64,000 nucleotides of DNA from Pseudorasbora parva (taxonomy: Eukaryota; Chordata; Actinopteri; Cypriniformes; Gobionidae), in contig NC_090182.1 in NCBI RefSeq assembly GCF_024679245.1, positions 24,462,274-24,526,273 of the forward strand, written 5' to 3'. A program made the position numbers and the translations under genes. Each line of letters starts with the position of its first letter. The first letter of the stretch is position 1. Below, piece after piece: positions 29,550 to 42,730 of the stretch. The notes below the pieces were generated by a model. The model had not been told where the DNA came from. It ran no database searches and saw only the letters and a program-made list of their open reading frames with translations.

Positions 29550-30945
29550 TTATGAGGTGAAGTCAGGCCATTTAGTTAAAGACATTGGTTCAGAGATTGA
29601 GGTAAAGATGGCAGGGTTGTGTGGTATTGACATTAACAGCGTTATGTGCCATCCCTCTAGATGTGGAGTTAACCTACTGCATCTTCCTACTCTCTGCATT
29701 CTCAAGGTTATAGTTACATATTCACACACATACAATGAGTAACACATTGGTCTAGGAAATGAAGACCATCTGTCGTGAGGCCAGAAACATGCCTGTCAGC
29801 TGAGTGAAGGAGAAGAAAACATGAGACAGATCCAGATGGATTGAAATGTGTTGTCAAAGACACTCCAAAGAGCACCCAGATTCACAATATCTTAATTATC
29901 AAGAAATGTATAAAGATGCTGCATCCACTCACTGTATTTATTTACTCATGCTCAACTTCTCAGGGGAACATCTAATATTGTGAATGATACTGTGCCATTC
30001 ATCAATTAAATGAATAATGTGCCTCAAATGATTTCTAACTGTTTACTGTTTATGCATTTTAATCACAGCATTTTAATGTTAAATCCAGTGGGCTTGTCAG
30101 ATCTTGTATGGCTGTGGCTTCCCATCGTTTTCCCTCCTTCTCTGTGGTCTGAAATCTACAATATTAATTAACACAGTGGGGTTTCTTTCTTTTTTATCTT
30201 CATTTATGATTTTCTTGTTTACTTCACTGGTATAGTAGAACTAACGTCTGTCTGCCGCATCTATCCACTACTGTATTTGCTGTCTGTCACAACTCACACA
30301 AATGCATTGACACCCCGCACAAACAGAGATCCTTCAGTAGCCTGCTCACACAGTTACAGTACAGTTGATTACAAAACCCAGATTGCCACAATCTGCGTTT
30401 TGGACCTATATATCCACTATATTACACTTAATGAGACACACTTTTACTAAGCTTTGGAAATGGAACAATACCATAAAACTCCAATTGATCAAACTAATAA
30501 TTTTACTCAAGTAGGTAAAAACGCAAAATTAAAATAAACTTCTTTTAAAGAAATGTAAAAACTTTTGAAAGCTAACTAACTCAAGACTAACACAAACGCA
30601 GTCTAACTGTGACATTTTTATAACTTTATTATTATTCAAATTAAATATACATTTTAAAATCAATGTCCCCAAAATGGAGGTTTTGTCAGATTTAGTTAAC
30701 TTCTACAGTCTTGTTTAATATATTTGTGTACTCATTAATTGTTCTCTTCATAAGCTATAATACGTATTTAGTTTTTATTTTATTTTTATTTTTAGATAAA
30801 TGCATACTTGAATACATATAAAGATTTTCATAAAGTTTAGTTCTTTTAGGCCGGGGTACGGTTAGACTTTGGATTAAGGCTCGTCTGTAGTAGCCTATAT
30901 AAAAAAAAATAGAAGTCAGTGGAAAGCCCACACCATGACAGAAAA

Positions 30946-31165
<220 letters not shown>

Positions 31166-32382
31166 AGCTGTCTTGTTAGCAATGGAATTTAAGAAGTGTC
31201 TGTGTGCACTGGCTGGGATTCGTCCAGGATAATCGGTCCAGGTCTCATCCTTTGCTCTTTAATCTACTGTTTGTGTCACCCCTCTAACATCTACATTACA
31301 CATCCATGTGTATCAAACTATTTATCCCTCTTTCAAGCTTTTGTGCCCAGTAGCATGTCAGATGGAAAATGCAAAACATATGCATATAATTGTATACATA
31401 TACATGGGTTTGTAAGTAATTTGTAAGTGCATGAAACAAAAATATATATGATAGTGCACCGTGCATATAGATCAGATCTAGTATTTGCAGCTCAGTGGGA
31501 TGCATTGATAAAAACATGTTTGTGTGTGTGTTATCCCGTGCCGTTTGGGTAAACAGATTAGCGCTACAGACCTCGTCTATAATATCATTTAAGAACTCTA
31601 AGCCGTGGCTTCTTCCCCGTGGATTCCCTCTGCCACTGACCTGTCCCTTATTCTTCAGCGCTCTCGCTTTCCTTTTCTTTCTCTCGTTCCTGCTTTGTGT
31701 GGAGATAAGTCTGGGCTTAACCTCATCTCTGACATCACGCTCTCATAGTCCTCCTAAATCCCCTGCAAAACCCTGGGTGCCCTCACTTTAGGAAGACATC
31801 CTTTGTCTTTCTTTCCCTCCGCTCTACGGATTTGTCCTTCTGGTCTCCTAACCGCACGCCACGTTCACATAAACACTCACTCATAGTTTTTAGAGCCCTC
31901 ATCCACATGTGTAATGTGTATATAGTTTGACTTTGCTGACCCCTTAGCTCCATTATCAATGGCAAGAATACTCCAATGCCTGCCAGAACAGGGAGGGTAC
32001 GTGTAATCACATGTGTAATGTTTAATAAAGTGCTTACTGTCCCCTCTGTGGGGCACTTCGGACAGGGACCTTATGCTTTTAGAAGAGATTGGACGGTACG
32101 TTGCAAATGGCACGGCTAAGAGCACTTCAATTAGAAAGGGCTATTACCACAGTCAGCGTGAGGAAGAGGGCAACGCTCCAAGTGTCTGATGGGTAGGACG
32201 AGTTTGAGTCAGATCACAGAGCCTGACCTGTCATACATACTGCTCAGCTTAATAACTCTTACAATGTACTTTTAGACACATCAGAGCAGCTACTAATGAA
32301 CGTGTAACTGAGATGGAAAGAATACAGATGATGGTGTGAAAGAATGAGAGAGTGAATCCCATGGAGTGTTTATTGCTCCCTA

Positions 32383-32657
32383 CACCCTTCAAAATAAAGG
32401 TGCCAGGAAGAAACCAAAAATAGGGGTTCACAGTAATGCCACAGAGGAACCATTTTTGGTTCCCCAAAGAACCGTTTTGTGAAAGGTTCTTTAAAGAACC
32501 ATTTTTTTTCTTCTAAACATTTTATAGTCTATAGGGTCATATTGCACTACAAATAACCTTTTGTGCAATGGAAAGGTTCTTTGGATATTAAAGGTTATTC
32601 ATGGGACCATACACCCTGCCAAAGAAACATTTAAGAACCTTGATTTTGAACACAGTG
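32383..32657. mobile_element. 275 bp AAGGTTCTTT-type element (MITE)
   Basis: The CCCTTCAAAATAAAGG start, repeated GGTTCTTT / AAAGAACC words and the GAACCTTGATTTTGAACACA end form weak inverted termini. This is a common fish repeat pattern, similar to 42731-42951. Confidence 0.55.
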
Positions 32658-32668
32658 ATTTAAAAATG

Positions 32669-33189
32669 TAGCCTGACAAGCCAGACCCACATCAAGATGT
32701 TTGGTCTGGAAACTCACCATAGACAGGGCTCAATCCGAGGGGCGGGATAAACGGTTCTCTTTCAAACTCCCTCTGCACGTGATAGGATACAACCAACCAG
32801 AGCAACGAAGGTGAAACAGAGCTTGTTGATAGATTAAACATTCGCCGTATCCGGTTAGCAAAACTCCGAACACATCTTCCCTTCTTAAGAATGACTTCAG
32901 TACCGTTCTTTGTTCTTTTCTCAGAGAAAAGCTTAACTCCAAGTCTTCCAGAGTCACGGTCAAAGCTGATTCGAAAGACCGCCGTTCGCCAGTTTCTGTG
33001 TTTACTAGAAGCACGCAAACGCAACTCGGCCGTCGTCATTATGGCCCCGCCCACCGACTCTATACACGATGTGATTGGCCCGGCAAGAGTTAGGGGAATA
33101 CAGCTCAGAAGGGTATTGAGAGTTGCTAGACGACACTCGCAGGCAGATTAAATTTGCTGCCGCTAGGGTGCATCTAGATTTCTAGGCTA
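32669..33189 (-). mobile_element. 520 bp non-autonomous element, copy A, with 9 bp target duplication
   Basis: The copy starts TAGCCTGACAAGCC and ends TTTCTAGGCTA, giving a short inverted end TAGCCT. It is flanked on both sides by TTAAAAATG (32660-32668 and 33190-33198), a perfect 9 bp duplication. On the minus strand an open frame from 33014 to 32730 encodes LRKEQRTVLKSFLRREDVF followed by VLLTGYGECLIYQ, which resembles the Q-motif and Walker A segment of RecQ-type helicases. The Walker Lys is replaced by Glu. No transposase is present. Confidence 0.8.
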
Positions 33190-33247
33190 TTAAAAATGTA
33201 TTTCATGAAGGAAAAGCTGAATTTTCAGCATCATTGCTCAAGTCTTC

Positions 33248-33766
33248 TAGCTTAGAAATCTAGACGCACCCAAGCGGCCGCAAATCTAATCTGCCTGCGA
33301 GTGTCGTCTAGAAACTCTCAATACACGTCTGAGCTGTAATCGCCAAACTCTGGTAGAGCCAATCACATCGTCGGTGGGCTTAACATAATGACGACAACCG
33401 AGTTGCACTCATGCTTCTAGTAAACACAGAAACTGGCGAACGGCGGTCTTTCGAATCAGCTTTGACCGCGACTCTGGAAGACTTGGAGTTAAGCTTTTCT
33501 CTGAGAAAAGAACAAAGAACGGCACTGAAGTCATTCTTAAAAAGGAAAGATGTGTTCTGAGTTTTGCCGACCGGATACGGCGAATGTTCAATCTATCAAC
33601 CGTCTATTCTATCAACGAGCTCTGTTTCACCTTCGTTGCTCTTGGTTGTATATCGCGTGCAGAGGGAGTTTGAAAGACAACCGTTTATCCCGCCTCTCAG
33701 ATTGAGCCCTGTCTATGGTGAGTTTCCAGACCAAACATCTTGATGTGGGTCTGGCTTGTCAGGCTA
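33248..33766 (+). mobile_element. 520 bp non-autonomous element, copy B, inverted, with its own 9 bp target duplication
   Basis: This is the same element as copy A in the opposite orientation. It is flanked by CAAGTCTTC at 33239-33247 and 33767-33775. The helicase-like frame is on the plus strand: RKEQRTALKSFLKRKDVF, a TGA stop at 33558, then VLPTGYGE at 33561-33584. The PTGYG wording is closer to the RecQ motif I consensus than copy A, but the Lys-to-Glu change is shared. The host sequence split by this copy belongs to another interspersed repeat family, also seen at 45938-46272. Confidence 0.8.
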
Positions 33767-34229
33767 CAAGTCTTCAGTTTCACACAAACCTTCAGAAATA
33801 TTTCTAATATGCTGATTTGCTGCTCAGGAAAAATTTCTTATTTTTCATTTCTCTTAATCAAAAGGCCAAAATGTAATGATAAATGATGGTGGTACTGTTT
33901 AATATGAAAATAATCCAGGTGATTTTGATGATTTAAAATATGTATACGCCTTCTTATTTGTTTCTTGACCGATGGTAATCATGATGGCAATAATTACTTG
34001 TGGGTTTTAAACCCACGAGTAGCTTTTCCTCGTTTGGTTTTACCCCAAAAATGTGTGGTATTCAGGTAATGTGCAGTGACTTCTAGGAAATGTTCCATCC
34101 CCTTTCCCTGTGATGTGATGTAGTGATGTAATATTGTTCCCTATGCATTTTGTAGTGCCCTTTAAACTGAACAGAGATGGTCAAATGCCCTATGCAGTTC
34201 CCTTAAAGAGAGGAGGTAAGAGTGAATGT

Positions 34230-34930
34230 CAGGGTGAAAAGGGAGAGCAATGAATTAAAGCAGCAGTCGAGGGCTGATGGGGTTGGCGTAGGCAGGGTTA
34301 ATGTAATCCTCATCAAATTGACCTTTGACCTCAGTCAGTCTCAGGGTCACATCTGTCCGCTCAGCTCTGGCCCATTAATTAACTCTCCAGCAGGCTCGCC
34401 TGACTCGGACTTTAACTTTGCCGTTAAACCTTCAGTGTTGTTCTCCTCAAATCTCAGCTGAGGAATGATTCACAAAAACGCTTTCGCTGGTTGTCAAATT
34501 AAATAGTTACAAAACACCCACGCGGAACGTGGTCTTTACAATCAGACACCCACTCAGAGTGCGGCGATTACAGAAAAATGCACTTTAATAAACAGAAGAG
34601 CATTTGGGAAATTTTCTGCTGCCCCTCATCGAGTTGGAGTCTCTCCTAAAAAGCACATCAAACAAAATCAAATTGCCCACCATGTTTGCAATGATACTTG
34701 CCCAAGTCACTAGCGCCATTGATTTAAATGCATTTGACTGTAGCTGTGAGGGTGGTTTCAAATGAATGATAGCGGCGTGCAGAGAGAGCGGCCGTTCTGG
34801 AGTCAGCACTAACTGCGGCAGCATGGCATAAAAGCATGTGGCATGTGCGAGTATGGTATTACCCACACTCTCAGTAAATGAGACCAAGTCAACGGCACCA
34901 GCCATCAATTATTCAGAGGCTGAGATGGCA
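34230..34930. promoter_or_regulatory. candidate conserved non-coding cluster
   Basis: TTGACCTTTGACCTCAGTC, GCCCATTAATTAACTC and later GCGCCATTGATTTAAATGC lie in repeat-free sequence. TGACCTTTGACCT is a direct-repeat-like nuclear receptor half-site pair by sequence. Confidence 0.3.
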
Positions 34931-35833
34931 ATTATGGCACTGAGCACAACCAACATGAATATTTTATGAAGGCTAACGCAGACCATAAGAGTGTGAGAGG
35001 GGGAGACAGAGAGAAAGAGAATATAAATGTGCCCATTTCTGGGAGACACAGCCAATGCCAGTTCTTGCCATGGAGAGACACTCAAAGTGCCATTCGGTAT
35101 GGCATGATATCTCTCTTCATCCGCTCTCTCCTCACCTTACACCATCTTATCTTCATTCCCGTCTCCCAGAATGCCTGGTGAGACAGCAGCATGGGCTGTC
35201 TTAATGGGAGCAGGGGCAGATGTCCTCTCAAGGCAGCTCTCCATTACCTCTACTGCGTGGGCACGATAGGAATGTTGCAGTTGTTTAAAACATAGAGTTT
35301 GAGTTGTGGCTAATTGAGTAAGGCGACACCATGTTGACGAGTGATAGGCTAATCTTCTGAGCGGCAGCGCTAAAGCCGGGCGGCCCTGTAACTTTTTAGC
35401 CCCCTCTAGAAAAACATATTGCTCACGCTTTGAAAATATACATGTGCATCGGTTAGCCTCCCTCCGGAACGGTCTCTAATTTTCTTGTATTTCCTTCAAG
35501 ACCAGATACTGCAAATAAAATAATAATAACGCAGAGTAGAACAATCTGACAGCTACAGCAAGTCTAACCTTCCCCTCTCTCCGCCTTCAGGCAAGCTGAG
35601 ACCAGTAGGCATGTTGTGCTGACAGCTCTAAAATTGCTTACAATACACATCTCCAAAAGATCTGTCCCAGGCAACAAAAAAAAAAAAAAGAAAAAAGAAA
35701 AGAAAGAAATATCACCGGCTTGCTTAGCTGGTCTTTCAGATGTCTTATTTTTCCCTCCTCCCTCCATTTATTATGGCTGGATTTCTGCACTGGCCTGCGA
35801 GTTTGGTGCCAAATGCAACCGAAGAACTATTTC

Positions 35834-35940
<107 letters not shown>

Positions 35941-36479
35941 GCGAGCGAGCAAAGAGAGTTCTCTTATCATAACATCAGAGCAAAAGAATTTGCACTCTCT
36001 GTCTTCCATTGTCTTGACTATTTTTTATTTCTTTTTTGGTGGTGGTGGTGAGAGGGGGGCGTTATTTATTTTTAGCCCTATTTTAGTGAATGTTTGTAGA
36101 CTGCTTTGGTACACAGAATGCACTTATTTATTAAAAGCCTCAAATGTATCATGTTGAATATTAACCCTCTGGGGTCTAAAGGTGTTTTTAGGCCTTGGAG
36201 TAGAGTTGACACCCTGACATTGGTGTGTTGTTCAGTTGCTTATAAACACATTAATGGCTAAAGTCTGATTACACTATATTCAGCACAAACAGGGCTACAA
36301 TAATATGTGAGCAACATGTATGTATTTTTCTACATTAGAGAGATTTCCTTAAAAATCAATTTAAAGTTTGCACCTGAAATATTTTGTAACATTAGAACAT
36401 TCTGGTCGTATGACGTTCTGGTCATAACATATTTTGTAACATTACTATATATATAGTAAAGAGTAAAGACTTTTATAAT

Positions 36480-36882
36480 GTTACCAAAGAGGTCAGCTTC
36501 AAACTTCAAATTGTGAATTTCTGCTTCTGCTTTTGAAGTTTCTAATCATAAAAAAAATCCTGAAAAAAAAGTTTCCACAAAATATTAAGCAGCACGTTGA
36601 TAATAATAGGATTTTTTTCCTGAGAAAGAAACCAGCATATTGGAATGATTTCTGAATGATCATGTAATACTGAAGTCTGGAGTAATGATGCTGAATTTTT
36701 TTATTTTTTTTATTTTGCATCACAGGTATAGATTAATAGATTTTTACATTTATTAAAATAGAAACCCTTTATTTAAAATTGAAATAATATGTCACAATAT
36801 TTCTTTTTTAATTGTATTTTTGATCAAATAAATGTAGCCTTGGTGAGTGTAAGATACTTATTTTAAAAACATAAAAAGGTAG
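36480..36882. repeat. interspersed repeat of the TGACCCCAAACTTTTGAAC family (diverged)
   Basis: The words GGAGTAATGATGCTGAA, TGATCAAATAAATGTAGCCTTGG and ACATAAAAAGGTAGTG match the consensus wording seen in the other copies in this window. It is AT-rich and non-coding. Confidence 0.5.
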
Positions 36883-37094
36883 TGTATATTATGTATATAT
36901 GAGCTAAAAGACAAAAAAAAGTGAGTTTTTGAGATCGTGCGACCAACCAGTTATAATTTTCTTAAGCCTCCTCTTATTGGAAACTTTCACTAGTGGAATA
37001 TATGAGTCACGGCTGACTGCAAATACCAATTTACACAATGGCGTCACATGGTGTTTGCATTATGTTGTATCCATGCTACTTGTTGTTAGTTTAA

Positions 37095-37813
37095 GGGTGC
37101 GTTCACACTTGTATTTGGATTTGTTTGGTCCGGATCAAAAAACAAAAACAAAACATATAATCCTAGTCCGCTTAGCGTTCACACTGGCATTTTTAACATT
37201 GAACCTAAAGTTACCGAACCAAAGTCATAGGGATACGGTCTCAATCTGATTGTTTGGCTTTATGACGTATATATTCTGCGAGCTTGCTTACCGAACATTC
37301 AAAACAATGCTGTGTGCTGGATTAAACGTGATAATTTTATGTGTGTTCATATGGTTTTATTTTTACCAGCTGAGAACTCACGAAGCGCTCATAAAATGTT
37401 CAAAACATTCAAAACATTACCAGGATTTCCTCCGTTGTAAACGAAGATCTGCTGCAAAGAGACGGCAGTTCTTTACCTCCTTGCTGGTCCACGTTTGCCC
37501 TTTACTCATTTTGAATACACCGATCTTTCCATGTCGTCAAATCAGCTGACTTGAAGCATCGCATCTTGTGACATTACGTCTTGTTTTTGGTTGGTTTACA
37601 TGTCTTTGGTCCATGTTGCATTCATATATCAATCGAGCTGCACCAGAGTTCATTTGAAAGCAGACCGAGACACATCTTTTTAGTGGTCTCGGTCCGCTTG
37701 TTTGGTGCGCAACAGGGTTTGGATGGCAGTGTTCTGTTCAAATGAACCGCACTAACTGAGCAATCACACCAGGGTTCGTTTTAATCGAACCAAACATGAC
37801 AAGTGTGAACATC
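37095..37813. mobile_element. 720 bp element with GGGTGCGTTCACACTTG ends
   Basis: The left end GTGCGTTCACACTTG is mirrored by CAAGTGTGAACATC on the right. Inside, words such as GGTCCG and CGAACCAAA recur in both orientations. The open frames inside (36929-37249, 37250-37549) have no recognisable domain. Confidence 0.65.
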
Positions 37814-38119
37814 TAACTCCAAGACGACTCTGTATTGTCCAGCTAAACACTTTAAAAAATACCTTTGAAGGATCATAGTATTGTATTCTGACTTCAGAGA
37901 GGGTCCAATTATTGAGGCCAGTTATTTTCACTATGCTAAAGCTCGATGAATCGCTGCATTTCCTCTCTTTGACAATTCATTGGAGTCTTAAGTCATTAAT
38001 ACCTGGGCTGTGACGATTTAAGATCAATGAATGGAAGAACAACCCTCTACGAAATAACAATAAAGAGTTGACTGAGACAGAAAGAGTGAGCGAGAGACAA
38101 CGAACGTGAAAGAGGAGAG

Positions 38120-38440
38120 CGAGGAGAGAAATTTCACATCAGACAGCAGGACCAGACCCAGGAGACGAGTGCAGTGTAGATGGGAGAATTATTTTACATA
38201 ATAAATGCTTCAAATTCAAGCCTGTAATTGATAGCTGAAGCCAGGGAACGATGTGCAGCCACCACACATGGGTTTTGGGGAGCTGTCAATCAAATGCTGC
38301 CACTGGAGGTCGGATAATGATTGTCATATGACAACTGCCTGATTTAATGTAATCATTGCAGCTAAAGCTATTGTTTACAAGTGCCAGTGGAGCTGTCTGA
38401 GAGAGCAGACCTGCAGTGGTACAGCAGTCGATTGTGTAAT
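38120..38440. promoter_or_regulatory. candidate conserved non-coding stretch
   Basis: CCTGTAATTGATAGCTGAAG, GAGCTGTCAATCAAATGC, GGATAATGATTGTCATATG and GTAATCATTGCAGC form a dense set of homeodomain-like cores in sequence without repeats. Confidence 0.35.
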
Positions 38441-39526
38441 AAGTCAAACTTCAGTTCAGTAGAGGAGGGTTTGGAGAGTCCAAGTGGAAATATCTGCTCC
38501 AAGTTTGCAGCTGTTTCATATATTTACACTTTAAACCCTTCCTTAACAAATGTAATTGACTAATTCAGCACAAATGACCCTAGTTTTAGCTAATCATACA
38601 GAAAGCTATGGACAAACAGATATTTCTGTAAACAGACTCTGTGCTCACAAATTAATTGTACCGCTCAGAGGGAAATACAAGATCCCACACAATAGATTCA
38701 ACATGATGTGAACTGCACAAATAATGCCTCTAAGGTGTAAAGCAAAAAAGTATGTTAAATTCATTCTGTTGTGCATAATTTACAAATCTTAAACTAAATG
38801 TACAAGAAAAGAGAGTAAGGGAGAGCGGGAAAGAGACACAGAGAGAGAGAGAGACCACCCTCCTGTATATTTCAGAGGCTGTAGGCAAACACCTCAATAA
38901 TTCATGATGGAGAGATTGATTTTTTTTCCTTTGGCGAGAGGCAGCAGATGTGGCAGGGATGAAGGAAGGGAGGGATGGATGGAGGGAGGAAGGGTGTGAA
39001 ATGGAGGGGTGGTAGAGGGACAGCGCAGGCCTGAGGGTCAGCAGCCAGTGGGATCATTAGACCGCCTGCTTTTTGTGTGAAGACGACTTTACAGCACACT
39101 GTTACTCACTGCCACAGGGCTCCAACAAACTGGCCTGAGTAATACTTAGCTACTCACACATCCCTATAATCCCTATAAAAAAACACCAGAACAGAAGGAT
39201 GTGGTCAGATTAACCTCAAAGGAATATTGCTTTTTGACCTAATGCTATGAATCTGATGAAAACAGAATACTTTCGATTCAAAACAGCTTTATATGGATAG
39301 ATACGTCACATTCCTTTCTGGTACCTTTGTAGAAGTAAAGCTTACTTTTTAGCCATTTGTGAGATTCATTTAATGATTATTTATAATTTTGCAGTTTTGC
39401 ACTTTATGTAAAGATAACTCATGACAATAATAAGTTTCAATTCGGAATTATAATTAGTTATTTCATTAGGTATCATGAACTAACAATGAATTTAGTTTTT
39501 ACAGTATTTATTTATTAATCTATTTA

Positions 39527-39532
<6 letters not shown>

Positions 39533-39602
<70 letters not shown>
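39533..39602. repeat. AT microsatellite, about 70 bp
   Basis: A TA run flanked by TATTTATT-rich sequence. Confidence 0.95.
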
Positions 39603-39607
<5 letters not shown>

Positions 39608-40789
39608 GTTGAATTAATTTATAAATGCTGTTTATTTAATTGTTGATTAATTTTATTCATAATACATAAAGTAATGTTAATCTATACCTCAAACTTAAAA
39701 TGTTACAATGTATTATTATGTGAATAAATTAACATTAACCTAGATTAATAAATGGGTAGTATTGTTCATTGTATTATATATTATAATTTCAAGTTATTTC
39801 AAGCTATTGCAATTAAATATTTGTAATAAATTGCATTGTATGCAAAGTATTACCATCTAAATACTTGTTGATGATTGTCGAACAATGGCAATTTCTCACT
39901 AACCAACTAATGAGAAATAAGCTGTTGCTGTTACAAGAAACCTTTACTTTTTGTGATTTTGTTCAGATTGGATTACTCAAAAAACTCCTGTAAATACCCC
40001 ATGAGATCATTATAGTAGTCTTGTGGCTTTTAGTGCATATGTGTTTAAAAGTATAGGATTAGGCTATGAAAGATGTAAATGTATAGAATTGAAGATGAGA
40101 AGCTTTGAGGGTTGAGCTAGAACTGGAAGGCACTCGTTTACTGTTCTTTGATATAGAAATGATGAGGCTAGAGAAAAGAGCAGAGCAGAGAGAAATGTAA
40201 AGTAGGGACTCTGTTCCCCCTCGCGTGTCTGATGGAATCAACTCTCTGTGGATGTGACGGGACGGCAGGTGAGGCTTTGAGAGCGAGCGACATCCTTTTG
40301 TCATCGCCTGCTCTCACAAATAATTCATGGCATCAGAGGAAAGGGGAGCGAGGGAGGCGTATTGACAGCTACCACTTCTACTTGCCTTCACCTGTCTTAT
40401 CCAGTCACCCGCAGATGGGACGCAAAGGACAGAGGGACCTTTTCACGGAGAACGAGTGTGCTGCCTTTCTCTTCTACTGACCTAATTAGAACTCATTCGC
40501 TCCCTGCCTACGTTTCCTCTCATCCGGAGTGTCTCACTAAATCCTGATCGCTCTTTTAACGCACAACAAAGGGGGTCCAGGTGCAGACGTAAAATGCCAT
40601 GGGGCACTATTTAAAGTCAAACTCAGACTCTCTAATTTCAAAATAAAAAAATTGAACTGTTATTTATGTCAGTTTATTCAATGTATCGCTAATTAATCAA
40701 TGTATAGAGTGGTGCAGGTATGACGTCAGAACTTGGAAGTCGAATTTGCTGCTGGTTCTTTTTCCTATGGGGTTTTGTAGAACAAAAGT

Positions 40790-40930
40790 AGAGATGCACT
40801 GATCGACTGGCCAGGGATCGGAATCGAGGGATTTTCCGCATAATCGTCCCAGACCAGTGGCCGGCCGGTCAGTCTCTTTTTTGTTGCCAGTGGCATAGGC
40901 AATAAAGTCTGCTACGCGTTGGTACAGAAA
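40790..40930. repeat. fragment of a GATGCACTGATCG-type repeat
   Basis: AGAGATGCACTGATCGACTG followed by GGAATCGAGG and GGCCGGCCGG resembles a widespread fish element. Only a fragment is present. Confidence 0.3.
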
Positions 40931-41014
40931 CATCAAGATCTTTATATCATCAAGATAAGTTTGTTTTAACTTATATTACTATTGTGTAGTACTTTTTGTA
41001 TTACTATTATATAG

Positions 41015-42235
41015 TACACTCACCTAAAGGATTATTAGGGACATATTATCGGAACTGCCTTAATTCTACGTGGCATTGATTCAACAAGGTGCTGAAAGCA
41101 TTCTTTAGAAATGTTGGCCCATATTGATAGGATAGAATCTTGCAGTTGATGGAGATTTGTGGGATGCACATCCAGGGCATGAAGCTCCCGTTCCACCACA
41201 TCCCAAAGATGCTCTATTTGGTTGAGATCTGGTGACTGTGGGGGCCATTTTAGTACAGTGAACTTATTGTCATGTTCAAGAAACCAATTTGAAATGATTT
41301 GAGCTTTGTGACATGGTGCATTATCCTGCTGGAAGTAGCCATCAGAGGATGGGTACATGGTGGTCATAAAGGGATGGACATGGTCAGAAACAATGTTCAG
41401 GAAGGCAGTGGCATTTAAACTATGCCCAATTGGCACTAAGGGGCCTAAAGTGTGCCAGGAAAACATCCCCCACATCATTACACCACCACCACCAGCCTGC
41501 ACAGTGGTAACAAGGCATGATGGATCCATGTTCTCGTTCTGTTTACACCAAATTCTGACTCTACCATCTGAATGTCTCAACAGAAATCGAGTCTCATCAG
41601 ACCAGGCAACGTTTTTCCAGACTTCAACTGTCCAATTTTGGTGAGCTTGTGCAAATTGTAGCCTCTTTTTCCTATTTGTAGTGGAGATGAGTGGTACCCG
41701 GTGGGGTCTTCTGCTTCTGTAGCCCATTCACCTCAAGTTATAGTTATAATAATTACAATTAAATAATTGTAGTTGCGTGTAGAGGCTTCACAAATGCTTT
41801 GCTGCATACCTCGGTTGTAACGATTGGTTATTTCAGTCAAAGTTGCTCTTCTATCAGCTTGAATCAGTCGGCCCATTCTCCTCTGACCTCTAGCATCAAC
41901 AAGGCATTTTCGCCCACAGGACTGCTGCATACTGGATGTTTTTCCCTTTTAACACCATTCTTTGTAAACCTTAGAAATGGTTGTGCGTGAAAATCCCAGT
42001 AACTGAGCAAATTGTGAAATACCAGCCCGTCTGGCACCAACAACCATGCCACACTCAAAATTGCTTAAATCCCCTTTTCTTTCCCATTCTGACATTCAGT
42101 TTGGGGTTCAAGAGATTGTTGACAAGGACTTCCTCTCTAAATGCATTGAAGCAACTGCCATGTGATTGGTTGATTAGATAATTGCATTAATGAGAAATTG
42201 AACAGGTGTTCCTAATAACCCTTTAGGTGAGTGTA
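41015..42235 (-). mobile_element. 1.2 kb Tc1/mariner element with short inverted ends
   Basis: The ends read TACACTCACCTAAAGG on the left and the same sequence in reverse complement on the right, with a difference about 17 bases in. Both end in TA, the Tc1/mariner target. The transposase fills most of the interior. The close match of the ends suggests a fairly recent insertion. Confidence 0.9.
41035..42095 (-). pseudogene. near-complete Tc1/mariner transposase with DD36E spacing
   Basis: Reading minus from the ATG at 42095, the frame gives MSEWERKGDLSNFECGM and a helix-turn-helix region (ISQFAQLLGFSRTTISKVYK). It meets an in-frame TAA after KEWC, continues, and is then interrupted near 41755 by an AT-rich run of roughly 35 to 40 bp that ends the frame. 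The catalytic half, 41727-41035, is intact for 230 codons. It has VAWSDETRFLL, GGGGVMMWG, YFQQDNAPCH and SPDLNQIEHLWD. I count 36 residues between the second Asp and the Glu, which fits the DD36E type described in animals rather than the usual DD34E. The stop and the insert make it non-functional as read. Confidence 0.9.
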
Positions 42236-42730
42236 TAATCAACCCGATCACATATGAATGCATATCAATAGTACAATGTGCAATCTCGTGGAATGTATAT
42301 GGCAAAATGAGGCATTTTGGCGTGCATATGCTACACTATTTTTTTTATTATATATATAATAATAATAATAACAACAATACATTAAGTGTTATTTTTAAAG
42401 GAACAATCATACAATGTTTCTTCCATGTTTTAAATTGAACAGTAATCCTCTAATGTGCAGCACTTTGCCAGAAAATGGAAGCGTTTAATTTAATTTAAAG
42501 TCATTAAAAATAAATTAATGTTTTGTGCCTTAATTTGATTCCCTGAAAAACTAAAATACTTCTGATTTTTTTTTAATTATTATTATCGGGCCTTATTATT
42601 GTAAACAAATTAATAATTTGTGTTTTTTTCTTAACTATCTTTATTCTATTGCATTTATTTGTGCTGTTGCTTGTTTATTTGTTAGGAAAATCCTAAAGGA
42701 ACCATAGGTGTCCTAAAGGATCATAGGTGA

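Noticed and set aside
32692..33054. 120-codon frame as a host helicase gene
   Set aside because: The helicase-like piece lies wholly within a transposable element with target duplications, lacks the Walker Lys and every later helicase motif, and its second copy has a stop.
32669..33766. A single 1.1 kb foldback element
   Set aside because: Each arm has its own distinct 9 bp target duplication, so these are two independent insertions.
33998..34020. Near-palindrome CTTGTGGGTTTTAAACCCACGAG
   Set aside because: Short and imperfect at the centre and ends; expected by chance in this much DNA.
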